Counted from the first letter of the stretch, positions 34,763-42,625 are shown. The stretch: 64,000 bases of DNA from Opitutaceae bacterium (GCA_018402455.1 JAGYIG010000007.1:1-64000); one strand, 5' to 3'. Notes: generated from the sequence alone by a model not told the origin. Numbers and translations: made by a program.

Positions 34763-35148
34763 TCAGACCTACCCCCAAGCACCACTAGGGTGACGGCCAT
34801 ACCGAGCATGAGGAGAGACGGCAGTGAACGCGCCCATGGATCCTTCACCTTCAGGTGCATGAAAAATGCGCCGAGCATGAGCCCGGTGAGAACAACCGCC
34901 GCGGGAGTTACCAATTTGGTTATCCAGAGGCCGAGGAGAAGTGCGAGGGCTACCCCGATTTTCAGCGCTCCCACAATCCGCATCACGGGGACAGACAAAC
35001 CGTAAGCGGCAAATTCCTGCTGCAGCGATCCCACTCCTCTGCCTCGATAACGGGTCGGACGGTTGGCGCGAAGCAGCCAGACATTCAACAGCCCAAAGGC
35101 CACGATCACTTGTAAGGCGAACTGAAGCATATCCATGCCACGGACCAT
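34756..35148 (-). CDS. DoxX-like membrane protein (b)
   Basis: 130 residues, four hydrophobic segments (about 6-26, 55-75, 80-95, 110-126). Conserved blocks FAAYGLSVPVMRIVGALKIG and HLKVKDPWARSLPSLLML match the convergent paralogue block for block. DoxX-like proteins are small integral membrane proteins, some tied to redox or thiosulfate chemistry, but most have no assigned role. Possible starts are the ATGs at 35148, 35136 and 35130; the longest is given. Confidence 0.78.
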   Translation of the reverse strand: MVRGMDMLQFALQVIVAFGLLNVWLLRANRPTRYRGRGVGSLQQEFAAYGLSVPVMRIVGALKIGVALALLLGLWITKLVTPAAVVLTGLMLGAFFMHLKVKDPWARSLPSLLMLGMAVTLVVLGGRSDQ

Positions 35149-35242
35149 AGGCCAAGATCACCGATACACAACCACGGCCGACAACGAAATTAAGCACCGG
35201 ATGATCCGTTCAACGCCCCATCATCCCCGGACGGCATTCAGG

Positions 35243-36241
35243 TTACATGCCAAACGCATTGCGTCTCAGCCCCCGCAGCGTGGACAAATCACCCCAATCG
35301 GTCACTCGCGGCACCGAACGCGGCGCCGTGCGGGGGCGATGTCCCGTAAGTTTTTGGTAGGTGCCGAGGTGTTTTGACACGAAAGCATGCCCCCCGAGCA
35401 CCGCACCATCACTGAAATACCGCACCCGGCACCGGAGAACCTCGTGGAGCGGAAGGTGGCCTTTTGCTTTTATGACCTTCTGCAAGGTCGTGCTTTTGAT
35501 GTTCGCTTGGTGCTCTTTGGGCGCTGAACCCTTGCCGAAGAGCGTCTGGCGGTAGGCACGTTGCGTCCCACTCCAGCCGCCACCTCTCGTTAGCTGCATC
35601 AATCCTGTTTGGGCGGATCGGTGGCCTGCGACGGCTTCAGCGTAACCGCAGAACCGATAGTCTTTCGGATCATTAACGATTCCGGCCCGCACCGGATTGA
35701 GATCGATGTAAGCCGCCATGGTGCGCAACACGCCGGACCTAGGCTCCACCAGCACGCTCTTAAAACGCTCGGCCCACAACGTGCCGTAGCGTTGATGGTT
35801 GCGATTATACCAGATGGAGAAGCGTTGCTTCACGAGCTTCATGAAAGCCGAAAGGTCTCCCATCATCGCCACCTGACGGTCACGCCAAGACTGCGCCTCT
35901 GGGTGGTTCGATTTGAGTTGGGATTGAATCACTTCGAACTGAGCGGATTGGTATTTAGTCGGTTTGGGATAAAGTATCCGGTAACGCCGCATGAGTTCGA
36001 AGTCAGTGATGACGGACTTCTTGGGAACGCGCACCAGCACATGGAAGTGGTTGGCCATGATCGCGTAAGTGATGATTTCGATGCCGCAATATTCCGCGAT
36101 CTGCCAGAGCTGCTTCCGCAGCACCTCCTTGGCGACATCGTCGAGCAGGCGCTCCCCATTTACCGTACGAGTCATGGCATGGTAAACCGCCTGCCCCTCC
36201 GCTGCATCTACCTTAATCCGGACCTGCCTCATCTCCCCCAC
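35243..36241 (-). CDS. REP-associated tyrosine transposase (RAYT, Y1_Tnp)
   Basis: 332 residues. A single-strand DNA transposase-like protein of the IS200/IS605 Y1 type: HUH motif in MANHFHVLVRVP (about residues 62-73), and the region after LWAERFKSVLVE with YIDLNPVRAGIV (catalytic Tyr region). The C-terminal 130 residues extend beyond the catalytic domain, as in long RAYTs. RAYTs are usually domesticated, single-copy genes linked to REP palindromes. The GTG at 36241 has GAGGA 5 nt upstream; an ATG at 36232 is the alternative. The flank 36270-36300 contains a near-palindrome CCTATATAAGG, but I cannot identify bounded terminal repeats, so it is not called an insertion sequence. Confidence 0.9.
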   Translation of the reverse strand: MGEMRQVRIKVDAAEGQAVYHAMTRTVNGERLLDDVAKEVLRKQLWQIAEYCGIEIITYAIMANHFHVLVRVPKKSVITDFELMRRYRILYPKPTKYQSAQFEVIQSQLKSNHPEAQSWRDRQVAMMGDLSAFMKLVKQRFSIWYNRNHQRYGTLWAERFKSVLVEPRSGVLRTMAAYIDLNPVRAGIVNDPKDYRFCGYAEAVAGHRSAQTGLMQLTRGGGWSGTQRAYRQTLFGKGSAPKEHQANIKSTTLQKVIKAKGHLPLHEVLRCRVRYFSDGAVLGGHAFVSKHLGTYQKLTGHRPRTAPRSVPRVTDWGDLSTLRGLRRNAFGM

Positions 36242-36307
36242 GAATCCTCAAAGCATCTAAAACGCAAGCCTTTTATAACCTGTCCCTATATAAGGATGGG
36301 GATAGTC

Positions 36308-36943
36308 TCAGGGGGTGACGGGAGTCACTAGGTAGCCGCCGGAGGGGTCGCCGTGGGGGGTGAAGTTTCCGTTGAGGGCGTGGAGCCCCGTCAGGGCACA
36401 AAGGGCGGCGTCGATGTAGTCGATATTGGTGAGCGGGCTCGGGTCGATGCCTTCACTCCGGAGGAGCTGGCGCCGCCACTGGTTTTTGCTCACACGCTTC
36501 GGTGTGGCCTGCCTGGTTAGCGCCAGAGTCGTCGCGTGGGGAAAGACTTCGATCGTTTGGCCCCACACGGAGGTGGAACCGGTGTAGTGTGGGTGAGTAA
36601 GGCTCGCGGCCGCAAAGGCAGCTTCCCCTTGAAACATCCATCCATAGAAGGTGAGGTTCCGCCGGGCGCGCGCTCGGCTGGGCGTGAAAAAGCAACGGAT
36701 CCCGGCACGAGCCAACGCGCGCTCGGCTTCGCGGGATTTGTGCTGCGACCATTGGCACGGGGCATCGATGGCCACGACTGACGGGTTCAGCGTGATCATC
36801 AGGGAGGCAATTTCGGCGGCCGACGCCAACCGGGAGGGTTGGCCGATCACCTGTCGGGCCGCGTTGAGCGCGACGGCATGAAAGCCTTTACGCGCTCCGC
36901 CGACGTCGATCCCAAGAGCGATCACGGAAGGAGAAAGGGACAT
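36308..36943 (-). CDS. DUF429-family protein (predicted RNase H-fold nuclease)
   Basis: 211 residues. DUF429 motifs: IALGIDVGGARKGFHAVAL at the N-terminus (first acidic residue of the RNase H fold), VVAIDAPCQW (second), EVFPHA, and NIDYIDAALCALTGL (C-terminal Asp cluster). The family is predicted to be a nuclease but has no proven substrate. The start at 36943 (MSLSPSVIALG) is chosen because the conserved strand begins within 10 residues; upstream in-frame sequence up to 37036 is unlike the family. It lies 66 bp upstream of the RAYT gene on the same strand. Confidence 0.85.
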   Translation of the reverse strand: MSLSPSVIALGIDVGGARKGFHAVALNAARQVIGQPSRLASAAEIASLMITLNPSVVAIDAPCQWSQHKSREAERALARAGIRCFFTPSRARARRNLTFYGWMFQGEAAFAAASLTHPHYTGSTSVWGQTIEVFPHATTLALTRQATPKRVSKNQWRRQLLRSEGIDPSPLTNIDYIDAALCALTGLHALNGNFTPHGDPSGGYLVTPVTP

Positions 36944-37170
36944 CTGAATCACGTTGGTTTTTCTGACGGGAGAGTTTGAGGCAATCCAGCCCAGGCGCCG
37001 ATGCAAGCAACCGGGCAAAACTTCATGAACCGCCATCGCTTCGCGTCGGACTCGACCCCGACAAAGCGGAATTTCACCCTGCCCTCATGCGGCCCCGGGA
37101 TGGGTGGGTTGGGCGAGCCAACGACACCGCGGGCAAACATGGCGTGCCCTCCCCTCCTTGACTGACTGTG

Positions 37171-39165
37171 CTACTCCCGGACCAGATACACTTCGATCAA
37201 GGCCACACCGGTGCTTTGGTTGGCTCCGCTTACCACCGCGGAGTAGGCACCGGCGGGAAGGGTGACGATCAGGGCGGCGTCCTTGCTGCCGCTGGGCAAG
37301 GGAAACGTGTTGAGCGCCGCTGTCCAATTGAGAATGAGGGTGGCGTCACTGCCCTCGCCCGCGTCATCGCCCTGAGCCAATAGTTCCGCGCCGTGGTAGA
37401 GCTGTAATACCGGATCGGTGAGCTCACCGGTCACCCCAAAATCCGCCAAGGTGGGGCCGACCCCGCGCAGTAGCAGCGTCGTCGTGTCATTGACCACCAG
37501 TCCGGCAATCAAAACCTGGTCACCGGTGCCGACCTGACTGCGGACCGAGAGGTTGACAAGTTCCGCGGTGGCGTCGCCCCCGACATCGTAAACTTCCACC
37601 AAAGCAACACCCGTCTGCCCGGCGGTGCCGACAACTTGCAAGGTCCGCGGGGCCCCCGCGACTTGGCTGGCCAGCAACGCGGCATCCAAACTGCCCTCGG
37701 GCAGCGCGAAGGCACCGACGGTTGCCGCCGCGGCGACCAGCTCAGCCGCATCAGCAGCCTCCCCCCAATTGGGGTTGATGGCGATCGCGGTTTCACCGTC
37801 GAATAACGTGATCACCGGGTCGATCAGCGCTCCGGTCACCCCAAATTCGGCCAAGGTCGGGCCCACTCCGCGCAGCAGCAAATCCCGCGCGCCGGATCCG
37901 CCCACGACCCAACCGGCAATCAACGTCTCGGCCCCCGAACCCGCCTGCGATCGCACGGAGAGGTTGGTCAATCGCCCTGGTCCGGACTGGCCCAGCCCCC
38001 TCACTTGTCTGCCGCCGCGGCGGAGACTCTGCTGAAAGGTGCCCCACTCCGCCGCCAGTTCCGCATCCACCGTGCTGTTCAGTGCGTGCAGCTTTTTATC
38101 ATAACCGGTGATGTAGATGCGGCCATCCGTGGTCACCGCCGGCGACGAATCCACCCAGTCGCCGGTCTCATACGTCCAGAGCGTTGAACCGCTCGCACTG
38201 AGGGCATGAACCTTGAAAGCACTCGACCCCACGATGATCGAACCATCTTCCCGCCAACTGGGGGTCGAATACACGGCGCCGCCCAAATCCACTCGCCAGA
38301 TCAACGCGCCATCAGCTGACAATCGATAGAGATAACCATCCGTCGAGCCGATGGCGACCGATCCGTCCGGTCCAATGGCAGGAGCTGCTTCCACCCCATC
38401 GCCGGTCTCGTAGCTCCACCGCAAAGTTCCATCCGCATTGATGGCATAAACCACCCGGTCCCGGGAACCAAACACCACGGTGCCATCGGCCATCAGCGCG
38501 GCACCGCCCACAATATCACCGGAAGTGAGAACCGACCAGATCAGTTCGCCCTGTGGATCCACCGCGTAGAAACGATCGTCCCATGAGCCAAAATAGATCC
38601 GGCCATCCGGGCCGACCACGGGCGAAGCGAACACCCAGTCCTCCATCGGAAAACTCCACTTCGATTGGCCCGTCGCGGCATCGAAGGCGACCAACAAGGA
38701 ATCTCCCGTTCCCGCATACAAGGTCCCATCCGGTCCCTGCGCCACGGACGAAACCATGAAGGCGCCGACATCCGTCGTCCAAACGACCTCACCCGTCGCG
38801 GCTTCCAAGGCATGGAGTCGGCCCGACCAATCCCCAAAATACAGCCGCTCATCGGCCCCCAGGAACAACGTGGCATCCACCCAGTCATCGGTATCATACG
38901 TCCATTTTTCGTCTCCGGCGGGCGTGATCGCATAAATGCGTCCAGTCGGGTTGGGACTGGTTTCGGATCCGATCTCGATGCCAAAATAGACCGTGCCGTC
39001 CGCGCCGACCGTGGGGGAAGAAACCACCCCACCAGCGGCCGCGGTGGAGAGAGTCGAGTACTCCCAAATCCGGGCACCGTCGGTCTGGGCTCCAACCGAT
39101 AAGGCGAGGCCCACCAAGCCCAGCCCAAGGCCCAGTTGTGAACCCAAATTCCGGGTAGTTTTCAT
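37171..39165 (-). CDS. Secreted PQQ-type beta-propeller with two tandem C-terminal repeat domains
   Basis: 664 residues. Signal peptide 1-26 (ALSVGAQ). Residues about 30-375 form a PQQ-like propeller with eight or so repeats of the type VGADGTVYFGS...LYALD..G...W (for example VGPDGRIYFGSWDDRFYAVD and MADGTVVFGSRDRVVYAIN). There are no obvious PQQ-dehydrogenase catalytic residues. Residues about 398-520 and 525-660 are two copies of a domain beginning NLSVRSQ and containing LLRGVGPTLA-x-FGVTG-x-L-x-DPV, a module common on secreted verrucomicrobial proteins; role unknown, perhaps surface attachment. Translationally coupled to the kinase HATPase gene (ATGA overlap), with AAGGAA 10 nt upstream of the ATG. 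Last gene of the sigma-54 module. Confidence 0.88.
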   Translation of the reverse strand: MKTTRNLGSQLGLGLGLVGLALSVGAQTDGARIWEYSTLSTAAAGGVVSSPTVGADGTVYFGIEIGSETSPNPTGRIYAITPAGDEKWTYDTDDWVDATLFLGADERLYFGDWSGRLHALEAATGEVVWTTDVGAFMVSSVAQGPDGTLYAGTGDSLLVAFDAATGQSKWSFPMEDWVFASPVVGPDGRIYFGSWDDRFYAVDPQGELIWSVLTSGDIVGGAALMADGTVVFGSRDRVVYAINADGTLRWSYETGDGVEAAPAIGPDGSVAIGSTDGYLYRLSADGALIWRVDLGGAVYSTPSWREDGSIIVGSSAFKVHALSASGSTLWTYETGDWVDSSPAVTTDGRIYITGYDKKLHALNSTVDAELAAEWGTFQQSLRRGGRQVRGLGQSGPGRLTNLSVRSQAGSGAETLIAGWVVGGSGARDLLLRGVGPTLAEFGVTGALIDPVITLFDGETAIAINPNWGEAADAAELVAAAATVGAFALPEGSLDAALLASQVAGAPRTLQVVGTAGQTGVALVEVYDVGGDATAELVNLSVRSQVGTGDQVLIAGLVVNDTTTLLLRGVGPTLADFGVTGELTDPVLQLYHGAELLAQGDDAGEGSDATLILNWTAALNTFPLPSGSKDAALIVTLPAGAYSAVVSGANQSTGVALIEVYLVRE

Positions 39166-39566
39166 AAACGTTTCGCTTCCTTTTCGGTCGTCGCCGCGAG
39201 CGGCAGGGTCGCCCTAAAAACGGTGCCGTGGCCATCACTGTGCGCGAGGGACAACGCCCCCCCGGCGTGTCGGAGCAACTCATGACTGAGGGCCAGTCCC
39301 AGTCCGGCGCCCCCGGGTTTGGCACTGGCCACCGGAGCGAAGGCCGCCCGTTGGACGGCTTCCGGCAGGCCGGGCCCTGTATCTTTAATTTGAATACTCA
39401 CGTGGGTCTCCGCCGGGGTGATCGCAACCGACACCTGCCCCCCGGACCCCGCCGCCGCGATCCCGTTGTCGATCAGGTTGTCGAGGGCGAGGCTCAAGCA
39501 GCGCGGCGGCACGACCGGATACCGGCGAGAGGACCACCTCCGCGCTGGTGCTAGCACTACGCTCAC
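39162..39566 (-). CDS. Histidine kinase, ATP-binding half (split from upstream gene)
   Basis: 134 codons carrying a HATPase_c domain: N box LDNLIDNGIAAAG, G1 box DTGPGLP, G2 region GGAGLGLALSHELLRHAGG and closing GTVFRATLPL. It has no sensor or phosphoacceptor part, which are encoded immediately upstream in a frame shifted by one base (39563-40549). The GTG at 39566 overlaps the upstream stop as GTGA, so it could be translated by coupling, but the simpler reading is one kinase interrupted by a one-base loss in the GC run near 39570. Its stop overlaps the propeller gene start. Confidence 0.8.
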   Translation of the reverse strand: MSVVLAPARRWSSRRYPVVPPRCLSLALDNLIDNGIAAAGSGGQVSVAITPAETHVSIQIKDTGPGLPEAVQRAAFAPVASAKPGGAGLGLALSHELLRHAGGALSLAHSDGHGTVFRATLPLAATTEKEAKRL

Positions 39567-40549
39567 CGCGGCGGCGGGGCCGCGGGTCGGGCTTCGGTGA
39601 TCGATTGCTCCACCACTTCCCTGACCGGCACGGTGTAGTCCGCGCCCAGGGATTGATCCTGCAGCACGCCCACCACTTCATTGATCATGCGACGCACTCG
39701 CCGCGTGGTTTCGACGGCCTCCCGCCAGGCTTCACCCGTGGCTGCGGGATCCGATTGGCTAAATTCGCCATCGGCGATAAAACCTTCAATTCCCGCCAAG
39801 GGGTTTTTCAGTCCATGCATGAGGTGGGCGCTGATCGCGCCGATGGCCGCGGTCTTGGAGTTGAGCAACAGCTCGCGATTGGCCCGGGCCAGGTCATCTT
39901 GCTGCCGCCGCAAGTGAGCGAAGGCCCAACCGAGCCCCAATACCAAAACCACGCTGCCGCCCGCGGCCGACGCCCCCACCTGCCACCCGAGGCGGGCATC
40001 CACCTCCGCCAATTCCGCGGCCACCGGTCGACCATCCAACCAGTAGCGCGCCCATACCCGGGGCTCGGCCGTCGTGCCGATGGCCACCGGAATCACCACC
40101 TCCAGCCAGGGCCCCTCCCCGGCCGAGGTGGCCAGTCCCAGTCCGCCCGCGGTGCTGTTATCATGATGGAAAACCGCCTGCGGGTCGGCCACCTGTTGTG
40201 ACGGCGGCAGTTCGTCCACAAACGCAGCATCGGGAACGACCAGCGTGATCTGCCCATCGGCGGCAAAGAGTTGCATGGCCACGAGTCCTTCCAATCGCGG
40301 GGACTCCAACAGCGCGTAGAATACGTCGAGCGAATCAATCTCCACGCCGAGGTCACGCACCGCGCGAGTGCCGGATTCACGCTGCACTTCCACCACCGCT
40401 GCCAACGCCACCGCCTCGCGCCGCAGGATTTGCTGGTGCAGCGCGGTGCGCACCGGCCAGGCCACCGCCATGATGACCGCCGACATCAGCAGCACGGCGC
40501 CGATGATGACGAGCCAGGCAAAGGAGCGGTGGGAGGCGAGCCGAATCAC
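39563..40549 (-). CDS. Sensor histidine kinase, N-terminal half (sensor plus HisKA)
   Basis: 328 residues. Transmembrane helix about 12-32, periplasmic sensor domain about 35-190, second transmembrane helix about 192-212, short linker coiled coil, and a HisKA domain with the phosphoacceptor His in HLMHGLKNPLAGIEGF (about residues 238-253). It stops after ...ITEARPAAPPPR, where a HATPase domain should begin; that domain is in the next frame (39162-39566). By position it is the likely partner of the sigma-54 response regulator at 42626-44014. It starts 13 nt after the beta-barrel gene, so the two are co-transcribed. Confidence 0.85.
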   Translation of the reverse strand: MIRLASHRSFAWLVIIGAVLLMSAVIMAVAWPVRTALHQQILRREAVALAAVVEVQRESGTRAVRDLGVEIDSLDVFYALLESPRLEGLVAMQLFAADGQITLVVPDAAFVDELPPSQQVADPQAVFHHDNSTAGGLGLATSAGEGPWLEVVIPVAIGTTAEPRVWARYWLDGRPVAAELAEVDARLGWQVGASAAGGSVVLVLGLGWAFAHLRRQQDDLARANRELLLNSKTAAIGAISAHLMHGLKNPLAGIEGFIADGEFSQSDPAATGEAWREAVETTRRVRRMINEVVGVLQDQSLGADYTVPVREVVEQSITEARPAAPPPR

Positions 40550-40562
40550 GATTGAGTTGGGG

Positions 40563-41819
40563 CTAGTAGGTGTAGGTCAGACCGAGCCAATAGGTTCGAT
40601 CGCGATAAGACGCATCTATTTCGTTACTTTCGCTCAACAGGTCTTCCCCCTCAAGCCGCAGGTCCCACGCGGGGCCGAGTCGGCGCCACACCTCCACCCG
40701 CACCCAGCGGTCTTCGCGCTGGCGGGGATCGGGCGTGAGGCCCGCGCCGACAGTCTGATTCAGGTAGTCGATTCGATCCTGTTCCCACTCCACCCGCACC
40801 TCCCACTTTTCCTCCCGACTCACCCACTGCAACGAACCCCTCCAACTCTCGCCGTCGTAGTCATAAAATCCCGAGGCTTCATCGCGGTTTTCCAGTTCGG
40901 ACCAACCCGCTTCCCATCGCCAGTCTCCCGCGCGATTCCACTCCACCCACCCCCGCGCTTCATGGTCCACTTGGGCAAACGACAACTGCGTGTCGGGGAG
41001 CGGACGTCCGCCCGGGGTCACATTCTGCCGAAAGTCATAATCCCGCTGGCGGTCGATTCGTTCATAGGCGAGGCCCATCCAGGACCACGGCTGCCACAAC
41101 AAGCCATTCCACCACTCCCTGCTGGCATAATCCTCGGCCACAAAACGGTAGTCCGCCCGTCGCCACGCATAGCGCGACTGGGCCACCACGCCCCCCGGCA
41201 GCCGGAGACTCATCCCACCGTCCACATTGCCATTCAACACCTCCACGGGCAGCACCGTGCGTTGCGCTGCCGTGGTGGAGAGGTCCACGACTTCATCCTG
41301 ATAAAAGCCCTGCCCCCGCACTTTAAAGTCCCATGCTTTCAGCGGCTTCCACTTGAGCTCCAATTGGCTGAACCAAGACTGCTCCGCATCCGTCACCGGA
41401 TTATTCGCATACCGGCGATAAAATCCGTCCAGAATGCCCAGGGCCTGCCAAGCGCTGTCCGCGGGTTGCCACATCAGAAAGCTCTCGGCTCGCCCCTCGG
41501 CGAAGCCAACGGCCTCCGGCACGAGCGCACTCAAACCTACATTGTCGCGGTAACCGGTCACGGCGGAGAAACTGGCGGAGGGAATCCAAGGGGACGTCCC
41601 AAAGTCGGTCAAAAACTCCAGCACATCCGACGGCAGGGCCGCCCTGTCCTCTTCACTGAGCGCCAGCAACTGACCCAACACATCCACAAAATCCTCGTCC
41701 GCTGCGGTGGCCGTCTGAGCGAGCAGTCCTCCTCCCCTCAGCGCCTGAGTAACGACCAGGGCGGAGAGCAGACTAAAGACGGCGAGCAGTCGCCATGGCC
41801 GTAGGGCCGGGGTTTTCAC
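40563..41819 (-). CDS. Outer-membrane beta-barrel protein, uncharacterised
   Basis: 418 residues from a GTG at 41819. Signal peptide about 1-33 (LLAVFSLLSALVV ... LLAQ). A short helical segment (about 38-65, DEDFVDVLGQLLALSEED) precedes about 14 predicted amphipathic strands with alternating aromatics and charges (e.g. WFSQLELKWKPLKAWDFKVR, RWEAGWSELENRDEASGFYDY). The chain ends ...YWLGLTYTY, the C-terminal aromatic signature for barrel assembly. No plug domain, so a porin, channel or structural barrel rather than a TonB receptor. It is not assigned to a named family. It lies between the sigma-54-controlled secreted protein and the sensor kinase; 217 bp upstream contain a hairpin and a possible structured leader. 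Confidence 0.8.
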   Translation of the reverse strand: MKTPALRPWRLLAVFSLLSALVVTQALRGGGLLAQTATAADEDFVDVLGQLLALSEEDRAALPSDVLEFLTDFGTSPWIPSASFSAVTGYRDNVGLSALVPEAVGFAEGRAESFLMWQPADSAWQALGILDGFYRRYANNPVTDAEQSWFSQLELKWKPLKAWDFKVRGQGFYQDEVVDLSTTAAQRTVLPVEVLNGNVDGGMSLRLPGGVVAQSRYAWRRADYRFVAEDYASREWWNGLLWQPWSWMGLAYERIDRQRDYDFRQNVTPGGRPLPDTQLSFAQVDHEARGWVEWNRAGDWRWEAGWSELENRDEASGFYDYDGESWRGSLQWVSREEKWEVRVEWEQDRIDYLNQTVGAGLTPDPRQREDRWVRVEVWRRLGPAWDLRLEGEDLLSESNEIDASYRDRTYWLGLTYTY

Positions 41820-41833
41820 GCTGTAAAAAATGA

Positions 41834-41892
41834 GGGGTTTACCCGAGGGTGATTTAACGACGAGGGCTCCGATACTGACGTTGGGAACCCCC
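41834..41892 (-). promoter_or_regulatory. Possible structured leader upstream of the barrel gene
   Basis: GGGGTT (41834-41839) can pair with AACCCC (41886-41891), closing a 46-nt interval that itself contains smaller complementary segments (AACG/CGTT and ACC/GGT). This would make a small branched RNA ending about 15 nt before the barrel GTG. It does not match a riboswitch I know. Low confidence: no conservation can be examined. Confidence 0.25.
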
Positions 41893-41954
41893 GCCGGTTT
41901 CAATAAAACGCTATCGAGGCGCGGGGCGCGACGGCAGCGGAAGATCGGAACGAT

Positions 41955-41980
41955 CCGAGCGGGCGATTAAACCCGCTCGG
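41955..41980 (-). terminator. Strong hairpin between the secreted helical protein and barrel genes
   Basis: CCGAGCGGG / CCCGCTCGG, a perfect 9-bp stem with an 8-nt loop, 56 bp past the stop of the 133-residue protein gene. The following minus-strand sequence AUCGUUCC has only a weak U-run. It may act as an attenuating terminator or mRNA-stabilising hairpin, giving more of the first protein than of the downstream barrel and kinase. Confidence 0.6.
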
Positions 41981-42036
41981 TCGTTTCGAGAAGCGGACCA
42001 GCGTGATGAATTACCGCTCCGCGAAAGGGCGACGAA

Positions 42037-42438
42037 TCAGCCTTCGCCATCCGGAGGACCGGCGCGGTCGCGGCGCAACTGACGAAGTTCTTTGCGCAGC
42101 TGACGGGCCAACTCGCGCTGCGTCGCAATTTCCGCACGGTGGGATTGCCGCAGCTCATCCAGGGCCGCGCGGATCTCTTCTTCCGAGGCGTCACCCAGCG
42201 TGGCCAACACGGCCCGACGTTCAGCGAGCAGGGCGTCGCGCCCTTCGCGAAACTGGTTCACCAGTTGCTGCACGTCGGTCGGGAGATTCGCATCACGCGG
42301 AATCTGCAGCCGGACTTGGTCGCGTTGATTTTGGCCCCCGGCAGCGGGACGGTCCACGGGCGGGCGGTCTTGGGCGAAAGTCGAGCCAGCTCCCAGAATC
42401 AGGGTGAGGAAGGCGGTGTTTAATAGTCGGAGTTTCAT
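42037..42438 (-). CDS. Small secreted helical protein under a sigma-54 promoter
   Basis: 133 residues. Signal peptide 1-22 (FLTLILGAGSTFAQ). The mature part is Pro/Gly/Asn-rich for 30 residues, then one long charged helix, probably coiled coil (FREGRDALLAERRAVLATLG ... ALDELRQSHRAEIATQRELA), rich in Arg, Glu and Gln. The pattern recalls periplasmic Spy/CpxP-like or heavy-metal-sensor helical proteins, but the LTxxQ motif is not seen, so I do not name it. It is the first gene after the sigma-54 promoter at 42482-42498, with a predicted 5' leader of about 33 nt, and precedes the barrel and kinase genes. Confidence 0.78.
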   Translation of the reverse strand: MKLRLLNTAFLTLILGAGSTFAQDRPPVDRPAAGGQNQRDQVRLQIPRDANLPTDVQQLVNQFREGRDALLAERRAVLATLGDASEEEIRAALDELRQSHRAEIATQRELARQLRKELRQLRRDRAGPPDGEG

Positions 42439-42481
42439 ATCGATTTTGGATTGAGGTTAAAGTTGCTGGTGCCTTCTCCAT

Positions 42482-42498
42482 TGCACTGCCCGTGCCAA
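42482..42498 (-). promoter_or_regulatory. Sigma-54 (RpoN) promoter
   Basis: Minus strand TTGGCACGGGCAGTGCA. It matches the RpoN consensus TTGGCAC-R-N4-TTGCA at all positions except one (G for T in the -12 element), with GG and GC exactly 10 bp apart. Transcription would start near 42471, about 33 nt before the ATG of the secreted protein at 42438. Two palindromic activator-type sites lie about 110 and 143 bp upstream of that start, the normal distance for sigma-54 enhancers. Confidence 0.85.
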
Positions 42499-42573
42499 AC
42501 TTAGTAATTGATTTTAATATGCTGGCATTGTGTTACTTAGGTAATCCTATCCTCAATTCGATTTTCCTTCATC

Positions 42574-42589
42574 TGGGAAATATTTCCCA
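42574..42589. promoter_or_regulatory. Upstream activator site 1 (palindrome)
   Basis: TGGGAAATATTTCCCA, a perfect 16-bp palindrome. It shares the frame TGGGAA-N4-TTCCCA with the site at 42607-42622. The centre is about 110 bp upstream of the predicted sigma-54 start. It is probably bound by the Fis-type helix-turn-helix of the adjacent activator. Confidence 0.75.
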
Positions 42590-42606
42590 ATCCAAGGGAA
42601 CAGGGC

Positions 42607-42622
42607 TGGGAACCATTTCCCA
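42607..42622. promoter_or_regulatory. Upstream activator site 2 (palindrome)
   Basis: TGGGAACCATTTCCCA: both 6-bp half-sites are identical to those of the 42574-42589 site, and only the 4-bp spacer differs. The two centres are 33 bp apart, close to three helical turns, so dimers would sit on the same DNA face. The site ends 3 bp before the stop codon of the activator gene. Confidence 0.75.
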
Positions 42623-42625
42623 GGT

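Noticed and set aside
36750..36766. TTGGCACGGGGC on the plus strand, like a sigma-54 -24 element
   Set aside because: It lacks a GC at the -12 position and lies inside the DUF429 coding region.
40368..41804. A 478-codon plus-strand open frame opposite the barrel gene
   Set aside because: No signal, no motif and shadow composition; the minus-strand barrel has a signal peptide and a terminal aromatic.
42522..42537. A plus-strand CTGGCAT...TTAC sequence resembling a sigma-54 promoter
   Set aside because: The GG-GC spacing is off by one and it points toward the 3' end of the regulator gene, with no plus-strand gene to serve.
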